From an uncultured Kiritimatiellota bacterium (GTDB taxonomy: Bacteria > Verrucomicrobiota > Kiritimatiellia > RFP12 > UBA1067): a DNA stretch of 64,000 nucleotides. The position numbers were made by a program, and so were the translations under genes. Where the stretch lies: the NCBI GenBank assembly GCA_934643865.1, contig CAKUCX010000007.1, forward strand, positions 17,278-81,277, given 5' to 3'. Under the pieces are notes generated by a model. The model saw only the letters and a program-made list of their open reading frames with translations, was not told the origin of the DNA and searched no databases. This document shows, one piece after another, positions 18,089-24,794 of this stretch (its first letter is position 1; each line of letters opens with the position of its first letter).

Positions 18089-18129
18089 CGCAGAGGCCGC
18101 AGAGACCGCAGAGGTCCAGCCCCCCCCCC
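18089..18129. repeat. 9-bp tandem repeat followed by a poly-C run
   Basis: Three adjacent 9-bp units CGCAGAGGC, CGCAGAGAC, CGCAGAGGT (18089-18115), then a run of ten C at 18120-18129. It lies in the 179-bp spacer between the convergent GNAT and hisF genes. The C-run is a likely slippage site. Confidence 0.8.
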
Positions 18130-18182
18130 TCCCACCCCGGAGCGTTACTGTACAAATCTTGGGTGGACGAGAGTCCCTGCGG

Positions 18183-18953
18183 CTACCACGTCATGCGCGT
18201 GGGCACGCCGGCCGCGTGCAAGGCGGTCTTGATCTGGGCGATCGTGTAGTCGCCGAAATGGATCATGCCCGCGACGATGGCCGCGTCGGCCTGCGCCTCG
18301 CGGAAGACCGTCACGAGGTGTTCGGGGCGTCCGGCGCCGCCGGAGGCGACGACGGGCACGGGGACTGCCTCGGCGATGCGGCGCGTGAGGGCGAGTTCGA
18401 AGCCGTCGCGCGTCCCGTCCGCGTCGACGGAGTTGACGACGATCTCGCCCGCGCCGAGGTCGGCCGCGCGCTTCGCCCACTCCACAGCGTCCATGCCCGT
18501 GAACTCGCGGAAACCGCGCGTCGTGATCTCGTAGCCGCTCGGGCAGCGCACGCTCCGCACGGGGTCCATGCCGAGGACGATGCACTGCGCGCCGAACGCC
18601 TTCGCGCCGTCGGCGACGATTTGGGGATTCCGCACGGCGAGGGAGTTGACGGAAACCTTCTCCGCGCCGGCGAGAATCACGCGCTCCATGTCCGCCAGGG
18701 ACGAAATGCCTCCGCCCACGGCGAACGGGATGCGCACCGCACGCGCCACAGCCTCGACCATGCCGAGGTCGATCGGACGATGCTCGGCGGACGCCGTGAT
18801 GTCGTAGAACACGAGTTCGTCCGCCCCGCCCTCGGAGTAGGCGACGGCCATTTCCACCGGATCGCCGAGGTCGACGTTGTTCTTGAACTTCACGCCCTTC
18901 GTGACGCGCCCGCCGCGCACGTCGAGGCACGGGATCACGCGCTTCGTCAGCAT
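18183..18953 (-). CDS. hisF: Imidazole glycerol phosphate synthase, cyclase subunit
   Basis: 256 residues, standard length. HisF, a TIM barrel, uses ammonia from HisH to turn PRFAR into IGP and AICAR in histidine synthesis. The catalytic aspartates D11 (VIPCLDVRGG) and D130 (LGMDPVRS) are both in place. The start overlaps the hisH stop by 7 nt, so the two subunits are translationally coupled. No other his genes are in the window. Confidence 0.97.
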   Translation of the reverse strand: MLTKRVIPCLDVRGGRVTKGVKFKNNVDLGDPVEMAVAYSEGGADELVFYDITASAEHRPIDLGMVEAVARAVRIPFAVGGGISSLADMERVILAGAEKVSVNSLAVRNPQIVADGAKAFGAQCIVLGMDPVRSVRCPSGYEITTRGFREFTGMDAVEWAKRAADLGAGEIVVNSVDADGTRDGFELALTRRIAEAVPVPVVASGGAGRPEHLVTVFREAQADAAIVAGMIHFGDYTIAQIKTALHAAGVPTRMTW

Positions 18954-19528
18954 GACACGAACTCCTTCAGCAACTCCAGGCCGACGCGCCCCGACTTCTC
19001 GGGGTGGAACTGGTAGGCGACGAGCGCCCCCTTCGCGACGGCACTCGTGAACGTGACGCCCGCGTACGCCGTCGTCCCGACCGTGCAGGCACCCAGCTCG
19101 GCGTAGTAGGAATGGACGAAGTAGTACTCGGCGTCCTGCGCGGCGCCCGCGCGGCGGACCTGGTTCCAGCCGATCTCCGGCACCTTGAACCCCGGCACGT
19201 CGGGGAAGCGCCGCACGCGCCCCGGCAGGATGCCGAGCGTGTCGACGCCGCCATCCTCCTCGGAATGCTCGAAGAGGATCTGCATCCCCAGGCAGATGCC
19301 GAGGAACGGCCGCCCGGAGACGGCCGCGTCGCGCACCGCCGCCTCAAGGCCGAGGGCGCGGAGGTTCGCCATCGCGCTTCCCGCCGCGCCGACGCCCGGA
19401 AAGACGACCCGATCCGCCGCGCGGACGACGGCCGGGTCGCGCGTCACCTGCGCCTCGACGCCCAGCGCCGCGAACGCAAGGGAGACGCTCGTCAGGTTGC
19501 CCGCCTTGTAGTCAACGATTGCCAGCAT
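18947..19528 (-). CDS. hisH: Imidazole glycerol phosphate synthase, glutaminase subunit
   Basis: 193 residues from the ATG at 19526-19528; the frame is open 20 codons more, but only this start gives the canonical MLAIVDYKAGNL. Class I glutaminase with the triad C79 (FLGICLGMQ), H175 and E177 (YQFHPEKSG). It supplies ammonia to HisF through the heterodimer tunnel. It is directly upstream of and overlaps hisF. Confidence 0.96.
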   Translation of the reverse strand: MLAIVDYKAGNLTSVSLAFAALGVEAQVTRDPAVVRAADRVVFPGVGAAGSAMANLRALGLEAAVRDAAVSGRPFLGICLGMQILFEHSEEDGGVDTLGILPGRVRRFPDVPGFKVPEIGWNQVRRAGAAQDAEYYFVHSYYAELGACTVGTTAYAGVTFTSAVAKGALVAYQFHPEKSGRVGLELLKEFVSC

Positions 19529-19619
19529 GGTCTTTGTCCCGTTTGAAGTGGAAACCGCGACGAGGCGAATTGCCACGCCGCGCGGCAATGCGCCGCCGCG
19601 CCAGCCGAGCCGCCTGACA

Positions 19620-19636
19620 CGGGCGCTACGCGCCCG
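19620..19636 (-). terminator. Short GC hairpin after the TIM-barrel gene
   Basis: CGGGCGC/GCGCCCG with a 3-nt loop, 13 nt after the stop at 19649. There is no T-tract, so termination is uncertain; it could instead be a pause or an RNA-stabilising hairpin. Confidence 0.35.
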
Positions 19637-19648
19637 AAGTGGGTGGGC

Positions 19649-20632
19649 CTAGCAGCGGCCCTTCGAGCGGAGGAACTGGAAGGACGGCTTGACGGCACCG
19701 TTCGGGTCGTCGAAGTGGCGCTCGCACTCGACGACGTACCACTCGACCTTGTCCTTGTCCGACGCGACGAAGAGGCGGTCCCACGGCACCGGCGTCGCAC
19801 CCGGCTTGCCGGGCTGGCCGAGGATGGCGTCGAACGACTTCACGTCCTTGCCCATGCCGTTCTCCTTCGCGTGGAGCGTCGGACTGCGGTGCGGGTACTT
19901 CACGTACTGCTCGCAGCAGTCGACGCCCGCGCAGGTGGACCAGCCGACGTCCTGCTCCATGCAGACGTCCTGGCACGTGTTCGTGAAGAAGTAGTCCCAG
20001 AACGACGTGCCGTCCATCATCTTGATCCCATGCTCCCACGTGTGGTTGTGGAGGCCGATCTTGCAGCCCATCGTCTTCGCGACCACGGCCGCCTTGTTGT
20101 AGAGTTCGACGAGCTTCTTCGTGAAGGCGTCGATCTCCTTCGAGGGCTTGCAGGGCTCGCCGCCGCGGCCGGTGGACCAGGACGCGCCCGGGGGGATGTT
20201 GCCGCCGCCGGGGCAGATGATGAGCGTGTTGCCGTAGGCCGTCTCGAACTCGCAGGTCTTCTTGAGGACGTCCGCGTTGAACGTTCCCTTCTTCACGTCG
20301 AAGCCGTACTTGTCGTTCGAGACGTGCGTGCCGCACACCTTGAGGCCGTTGTCCGCGAGCATCTTCTTGAGCTCGCAGGGCTTGAAGCCGTAGTAGCCGG
20401 CGAACTCGACGCCCTCGAAGCCGATCGCGCGGACGTCCGCGAGGCCCTTTTCGAGGCCGACGCCCTTCGTCTTCAGCTTTTTGTTGCCGCCGATGTAGTC
20501 CTTCAGCGAGTAGAGCTGAAGCGCGACCTTGCCGTAGCGCGTGCCGCAGCAGGAGCTGCAGCAGCCCGGCGCGAGAAAGGCGGCGCCGGCAAGGGCCGAG
20601 GCGCCAAGGAAGTTTCTGCGTGTGATGTTCAT
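19649..20632 (-). CDS. Tat-exported TIM-barrel protein, xylose isomerase-like, predicted lipoprotein
   Basis: 327 residues from the ATG at 20630-20632, with AAAGGAG upstream. The N-terminus is a twin-arginine signal (MNITRRNFLGASALAGAAFL) followed by a Cys that could be lipidated and a cysteine cluster CCSSCC. The rest fits the AP-endonuclease-2/sugar isomerase TIM barrel: GFEGVEFAGYYG, CGTHVS, LIICPGGG, GLHNHTWEH, CMEQDVGW, in the usual order of metal-ligand strands. Tat export suggests it folds with a cofactor before export. Related PVC-group proteins are sugar isomerases or epimerases; this substrate is unknown. Confidence 0.85.
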   Translation of the reverse strand: MNITRRNFLGASALAGAAFLAPGCCSSCCGTRYGKVALQLYSLKDYIGGNKKLKTKGVGLEKGLADVRAIGFEGVEFAGYYGFKPCELKKMLADNGLKVCGTHVSNDKYGFDVKKGTFNADVLKKTCEFETAYGNTLIICPGGGNIPPGASWSTGRGGEPCKPSKEIDAFTKKLVELYNKAAVVAKTMGCKIGLHNHTWEHGIKMMDGTSFWDYFFTNTCQDVCMEQDVGWSTCAGVDCCEQYVKYPHRSPTLHAKENGMGKDVKSFDAILGQPGKPGATPVPWDRLFVASDKDKVEWYVVECERHFDDPNGAVKPSFQFLRSKGRC

Positions 20633-20655
20633 GTTGTTCTCCTTTTGGATGGGGT

Positions 20656-20661
20656 AGTCTA
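20656..20661 (-). promoter_or_regulatory. Extended -10-like promoter of the TIM-barrel gene
   Basis: TGG-TAGACT on the minus strand, 23 nt before the ATG. It is one base further from consensus than the other promoters of this window. Confidence 0.45.
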
Positions 20662-20712
20662 CCACATCTGCGGCCCGCCGTCACCTGTCCGAACGGCCCA
20701 AAGCGGGAAAGC

Positions 20713-20750
20713 GAAGCCTCCGCGCCGCCCGGAGGCGGCGCGGAGGCTTC
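20713..20750 (-). terminator. 17-bp perfect hairpin terminator after rplI
   Basis: Stem GAAGCCTCCGCGCCGCC (20713-20729) pairs perfectly with 20734-20750 around a 4-nt CGGA loop, 23 nt after the rplI stop. The trailing T-tract is poor, but the stem is very stable. It closes the prs/rplY-rplI region. Confidence 0.75.
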
Positions 20751-20773
20751 ATCCGCCGGCGTGCGCCGGCCCG

Positions 20774-21238
20774 CTACGCCTGCTGCGCGGAGGCGTCGAC
20801 GATCCACACCTTGAAGGGGACCGCCACGCCCTCGCCGAGGTCGATCTTGGCCTCGTAGGTGCCGACCTCCCTGAGCTGGTCGGGGAGGTCGAGCTGTCCG
20901 CGCTCGAACTTCACGCCGCGATCGGCCTCGATCGCGTCGAGGATGTCCGTCGCCTTCACGCCGCCGTACAGCTTCGTGCCGTCGATCGTCTGGGCGTTCA
21001 CCGTCACGGAGAGGCCCGTGAGCTTCGCGGCGAGGGCTTCGGCGGCCGCCTTGCGCGCCTTGCGCTCGGCGGCGCGCTGCGCCTCCAGCTTCGCGAGGCG
21101 GCGCTTCGACGCCTCCGTCACCGGGGCCGCAAGGCCCTGCGGCAGCAACATGTTGCGCGCGTAGCCGGGGGCGACCTTGACGATCGCGCCGGCCTTGCCG
21201 AGGTACTTCACATCGGCCATCAGCATCACTTCGGTCAT
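20774..21238 (-). CDS. rplI: 50S ribosomal protein L9
   Basis: 154 residues. L9 binds 23S rRNA near the L1 stalk and stabilises reading frame. The N-terminal domain (ADVKYLGKAGAIVKVAPGYARNMLLPQGLA) carries the family signature; a long Ala/Lys helix links to the C-terminal domain. The N-terminus is a few residues longer than usual because of MTEVMLM. AAAGGAG lies 8 nt before the ATG. It is the last gene of rpsF-ssb-rpsR-rplI. Confidence 0.96.
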   Translation of the reverse strand: MTEVMLMADVKYLGKAGAIVKVAPGYARNMLLPQGLAAPVTEASKRRLAKLEAQRAAERKARKAAAEALAAKLTGLSVTVNAQTIDGTKLYGGVKATDILDAIEADRGVKFERGQLDLPDQLREVGTYEAKIDLGEGVAVPFKVWIVDASAQQA

Positions 21239-21254
21239 GTCATGCGCTCCTTTC

Positions 21255-21497
21255 TCAGGCCATGAGGCCCATGTTGCGTGCGCGGCGCACGCCCTTCTTG
21301 ATCTGGCGCTGCTGCATCGCCGTCACGCCCGTCACGCGGGCCGGGATGATCTTGCCGTATTCGGTCACGTAGCGCTTGAGGACCTCGATGTCGGTGAGGT
21401 CGATCTTGTCGTTCGCGGGAATCGCGGGGCGGCGGCGGGAGGTGAACTCGCCGCGCTCTTCGCGGTTCGAACGCTCGCTTTTCTTCTGGTAGGCCAT
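21255..21497 (-). CDS. rpsR: 30S ribosomal protein S18
   Basis: 80 residues from the ATG at 21495-21497. S18 binds S6 on the 30S platform. The conserved core IDLTDIEVLKRYVTEYGKII and the basic end RQIKKGVRRARNMGLM are present. It lies 29 nt after ssb in the conserved rpsF-ssb-rpsR-rplI order. Confidence 0.96.
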   Translation of the reverse strand: MAYQKKSERSNREERGEFTSRRRPAIPANDKIDLTDIEVLKRYVTEYGKIIPARVTGVTAMQQRQIKKGVRRARNMGLMA

Positions 21498-21526
21498 TGT
21501 CTGACTTCCTTGTTTTTGATTGTCTT

Positions 21527-21931
21527 CTAAAACGGCAGAGGCGCTTCGTCGTCGCCGACGACGGCGATCGGCTCGCCCGTGAGCCGGCTCTGGTTGGGGG
21601 CCGGCAGGGGCAGGAACTTCACGGTCATGGCGCGCACCTTCAGCTTCTGGAGCTTCTGCCCGTCCTTCTCCCACGTGTCCATCTGGAGTCGCCCCTCCAC
21701 GAGGACCGAGCGGCCCTTGCGGAGGTACTGCCCACACAGCTCGGCGAGCTTCTCCCACGCGTCGACGTCGACGAACGTGGGGATGTCCACCATGTTGCCG
21801 TTGCGGTCCCGCCGGCGCTCGTTGAGCGCAAGGGCGAAGCGGCACACCTTCACGGCGTTCGCCCCGACCGTGCGGACCTCGGGGTCGCGCGTCAGGTTGC
21901 CCATCAGGATGACTTTGTTGAAGGACGGCAT
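21527..21931 (-). CDS. ssb: Single-stranded DNA-binding protein
   Basis: 134 residues, short for SSB. The OB-fold is complete (MPSFNKVILMGNLTRDPEVR, FVDVDAWEKLAELCGQYLRKG, GRLQMDTWEKDGQ). The linker is only about 25 residues, but the acidic interaction tip DDEAPLPF, which recruits replication and repair enzymes, is intact. It lies between rpsF and rpsR, as in many bacteria. Confidence 0.96.
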   Translation of the reverse strand: MPSFNKVILMGNLTRDPEVRTVGANAVKVCRFALALNERRRDRNGNMVDIPTFVDVDAWEKLAELCGQYLRKGRSVLVEGRLQMDTWEKDGQKLQKLKVRAMTVKFLPLPAPNQSRLTGEPIAVVGDDEAPLPF

Positions 21932-21952
21932 GGCTGCCTCCGCCGCGTCTCG

Positions 21953-22348
21953 TTATTCGGCCGCGGCCGCCTCGGCGGCCGCCGCTTCGGCTTCCTTCTG
22001 GGCCTTGATCGCCTCGCGCTTCGCGGCCGCTTCGCGCTGGGCGGCGAGCACCGCCTCGCGGCGCTCGTCGACGGCCAGGATCTGCACGCGGAAGACCTCT
22101 TCCACGAGGCGGTAGCGGTTGACGAGCTCGCTCACCTTCGCGGGGTCGAACTCGAAGCGGACGAGCACGTACACGCCGTTCTCGCGCTTGTGCATCGGGT
22201 GCGCGAACGCGCGCTTGCCGAGCACTTCCTGGGTGAGGACGCTGCCGCCGAGGCGCGTCACTTCCGCAAGCGCCTTCTGGATCTGCGCGTCCAGCACGTC
22301 GTCCTTCGCCTGTCCGGCGAAGATGTAGAGACCATCGTACTTCTTCAT
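21953..22348 (-). CDS. rpsF: 30S ribosomal protein S6
   Basis: 131 residues. The start MKKYDGLYIFAGQ and the KRENGVYVLVRFEFDP strand are diagnostic. S6 pairs with S18. The tail is an Ala/Glu-rich extension. It overlaps the pth stop by 4 nt (ATGA). Confidence 0.95.
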   Translation of the reverse strand: MKKYDGLYIFAGQAKDDVLDAQIQKALAEVTRLGGSVLTQEVLGKRAFAHPMHKRENGVYVLVRFEFDPAKVSELVNRYRLVEEVFRVQILAVDERREAVLAAQREAAAKREAIKAQKEAEAAAAEAAAAE

Positions 22349-22953
22349 GTGTCGTTTTCCTTCCCGGCGGCGGACGTCGCCGTCCAGCCGTTGTACCGGT
22401 TCATCGCGATTTCAGGACTTTCCAGCTCGATCGCCCCGATTGCCTTGACCGCCTCCGCCACCACTTCGTCCATGACCTTCCGGTCATCCGGCGCGAACCT
22501 GCCGAGCACGTGCCCGACCACGTTCGCGCGGTTCCGCGCGTCGCGGCCGACGCCGAGGCGCAGCCGGAGGAAGTCCGGCGAGCCCGTGCGCTCGATCACG
22601 CTCTTCAGGCCGTTGTGGCCGCCCGCCGAGCCGCCCCTGCGGATGCGCATCCGCCCCACGGGGAGGTCGATGTCGTCCGAGACGACGAGCAGGTCTTCCG
22701 CCACCTTGGCGTTGTGGTACTTCACCACGGGCGCGACGCAGTTTCCGCTCAGGTTCATGAACGTCATGGGCTTCACCAGCATGACCTTCACGGCGCCGAG
22801 CATCCCCGTCGCGAGTTCCCCGTTGAACGAGGACGAGTTCTTCCAGGACGCGCCGATCTCGCGCGCCAGCGCCTCCACGACCTCGAAGCCGATGGAGTGC
22901 GGCGTGTTCGCGTAGTCCGCGCCCGGATTCCCCAGTCCAGCGATTACCTTCAT
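22345..22953 (-). CDS. pth: Peptidyl-tRNA hydrolase
   Basis: 202 residues from the ATG at 22951-22953 (a TTG lies one codon upstream). Pth frees tRNA from prematurely released peptidyl-tRNA. The catalytic His is in NTPHSIGF; other family motifs are GLGNPGADYANT, KPMTFMNLSG, and GGSAGGHNGLKS. It follows rplY and overlaps rpsF, so rplY-pth-rpsF are coupled. Confidence 0.96.
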   Translation of the reverse strand: MKVIAGLGNPGADYANTPHSIGFEVVEALAREIGASWKNSSSFNGELATGMLGAVKVMLVKPMTFMNLSGNCVAPVVKYHNAKVAEDLLVVSDDIDLPVGRMRIRRGGSAGGHNGLKSVIERTGSPDFLRLRLGVGRDARNRANVVGHVLGRFAPDDRKVMDEVVAEAVKAIGAIELESPEIAMNRYNGWTATSAAGKENDT

Positions 22954-22974
22954 CAAGACACCGGAGCGGCGGAA

Positions 22975-23643
22975 TTACTTCTTGGCCTCCGCCTTGGCGG
23001 CGTCGGCGTCTTCCTTGCCCTTCTTGATCACCTCGGGCGACTTCTCCTCGCCGGCCGCCGCGCCCAGCGCCGCCGCGTCCGCGCCGTCCGGCGCCTTGAC
23101 GACGGCCACGGCGAGTTCGCCGCGCGTCACGAGCGTCTGCTTGTCGCCGAGCTGCAGGTCGCGCACGAAGAACGTCTGGTCCAGGCCGAGCTTCGAGACG
23201 TCGACCTCGAACTTCTCGGCGATGTCCGTCGGCAGGCACTCGACCTCGACCTTGCGCAGCACCTGCTCCAGCACGCCGCCGCCGAGCTTCACGCCCACCG
23301 CCTCGCCGACGAGGTAGAGCGGCACCGTCACGCGCACCTTCTGCGAGAGCGACACCTCGCTGAAATCCACATGGATCGGGGTGCCCGCCAGCACGTCGTT
23401 CTGCATCTCGCGCAGGAGCGCCGGCACCTCGGTCCCGTCCACGTCCAGCGTGACGAGGAGCTGCTTGCCGCTCCGGCCGCGCATGGCCATCATGAACTCG
23501 TGGGCGTCGAACTTGATGAGCTTCGTCCCGCCCTTGTTCATGCTCATCACCGAGGCGGGCACCTGCCCGCTGCGGCGAAGGCGGCGCACCGCGCTCGTAC
23601 CCTGTTCGGTACGCACGGACGCCTTGATCTTGATCTGATCCAT
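22975..23643 (-). CDS. rplY: 50S ribosomal protein L25 (general stress protein CTC type)
   Basis: 222 residues from the ATG at 23641-23643; AAGGGAAG lies upstream. This is the long CTC form: an N-terminal 5S rRNA-binding L25 domain (residues 1-90) and a C-terminal beta-domain (about 95-185), then an acidic/Ala-Lys tail. The order prs-rplY-pth is widely conserved. Confidence 0.93.
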   Translation of the reverse strand: MDQIKIKASVRTEQGTSAVRRLRRSGQVPASVMSMNKGGTKLIKFDAHEFMMAMRGRSGKQLLVTLDVDGTEVPALLREMQNDVLAGTPIHVDFSEVSLSQKVRVTVPLYLVGEAVGVKLGGGVLEQVLRKVEVECLPTDIAEKFEVDVSKLGLDQTFFVRDLQLGDKQTLVTRGELAVAVVKAPDGADAAALGAAAGEEKSPEVIKKGKEDADAAKAEAKK

Positions 23644-23712
23644 TCGTCTTCCCTTGTGTTGTCCCCGCCTGCTCTCACGCACGCGCGCTACCCTCGGCGG
23701 TCAAAATTGGAT

Positions 23713-23718
23713 AGTATA
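23713..23718 (-). promoter_or_regulatory. Extended -10 promoter of rplY operon
   Basis: TGC-TATACT on the minus strand, in the 87-bp gap between prs and rplY. The leader is about 63 nt. Confidence 0.6.
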
Positions 23719-23730
23719 GCACAAAAACGG

Positions 23731-24702
23731 TCACTCGTGGTTGAAGAGGTCGTTGATGCTCTGGTTCGAGTGGATGCGCTTGATGGCCTCGCCGATGAGG
23801 GGGGCGACGCTCAGCACCGTGAGCTTGAAGGGGAGCTTCGAGGGGTCGAAGCCCGTGCGGAGCGGGATCGTGTCCGTCACGACGAGCTCGTCGAGCTGGG
23901 TCTCGCCCATCAGGCGCTCCACGCCCTTCGGCGTGAGCGGGAAGTGCGAGACGAACGCATGGACGCTCTTCGCGCCGTTGTCGCGGCACATCTTCGCGGC
24001 CGCGCTCAGCGTGCCGCCCGTCGCCGTCATGTCGTCCACCATGATGACGTCGCAGCCCTTGACGTCGCCGACGACGCTGAAGGCGTCGACCGTCGAGTCG
24101 CCCGTGCGCTGCTTGGCGACGATCGCGAGGCCCGTGCCCAGCTTGCGGCTGTAGCCGTAGGCCGTCTTCGCGCCGCCGGCGTCCGGGGAGACGACGATGG
24201 GCTTCGCGAGGTGCATGTCGCGGATGTACTTGAGGATCACCGGCTCCGCGTGCAGCTGGTCGAGCGGGATGTTGAAGAAGCCCTGGATCTGGTTCGCGTG
24301 CAGGTCGAGCGTGAGCACGCGGTCGGCGCCGGCCGCCGTGAGCAGATTCGCGACGAGGCGCGCCGTGATCGGCACGCGCGGCTGGTCCTTGCGGTCCTGG
24401 CGCGCGTAGCCGTAGTAGGGGACGACGGCCGTGATGCGCGCCGCGCTGCCGCGCTTGAGCGCGTCCATGATGATGAAGAGCTCCATGTACGCCTCGTTCG
24501 GCGACGGGCTGCCGCTCTGGATCACGAACACATCGCGGCCGCGCACGCCCTCCTGCACCTGGCAGAACGTCTCGCCGTCGGGGAAACGCCGGATGTCGAT
24601 CTTGTTGAGGGGCTTGCCCAGATAGGCGGCCACCTTCTCGGCGAGCGGCAGGTTCGCCGTTCCCGAAAACACCATGAATCCGTTCTGATCCTGTTCCGAC
24701 AT
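23731..24702 (-). CDS. prs: Ribose-phosphate pyrophosphokinase
   Basis: 323 residues. Prs makes PRPP from ribose-5-phosphate and ATP, feeding nucleotides and the histidine pathway (hisH-hisF nearby). Features: FPDGETFCQV, the YYGYARQDRK ATP site, the HANQIQGFF region, and the PRPP-binding loop VDDMTATGGTL, which differs slightly from the usual DDMIDTAGT. It has its own promoter and is followed by rplY. Confidence 0.96.
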   Translation of the reverse strand: MSEQDQNGFMVFSGTANLPLAEKVAAYLGKPLNKIDIRRFPDGETFCQVQEGVRGRDVFVIQSGSPSPNEAYMELFIIMDALKRGSAARITAVVPYYGYARQDRKDQPRVPITARLVANLLTAAGADRVLTLDLHANQIQGFFNIPLDQLHAEPVILKYIRDMHLAKPIVVSPDAGGAKTAYGYSRKLGTGLAIVAKQRTGDSTVDAFSVVGDVKGCDVIMVDDMTATGGTLSAAAKMCRDNGAKSVHAFVSHFPLTPKGVERLMGETQLDELVVTDTIPLRTGFDPSKLPFKLTVLSVAPLIGEAIKRIHSNQSINDLFNHE

Positions 24703-24760
24703 GTTCCTTCTCCAGTGGTTGACCCCCCAAGACCCACATGGATCTCAAAAAGGGGTACTT

Positions 24761-24766
24761 AGTATA
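24761..24766 (-). promoter_or_regulatory. Extended -10 promoter of prs
   Basis: TGC-TATACT on the minus strand, with a leader of about 52 nt before the ATG at 24702. Confidence 0.6.
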
Positions 24767-24794
24767 GCAAATCTCCGCCGAACGGGTGCCGCCC

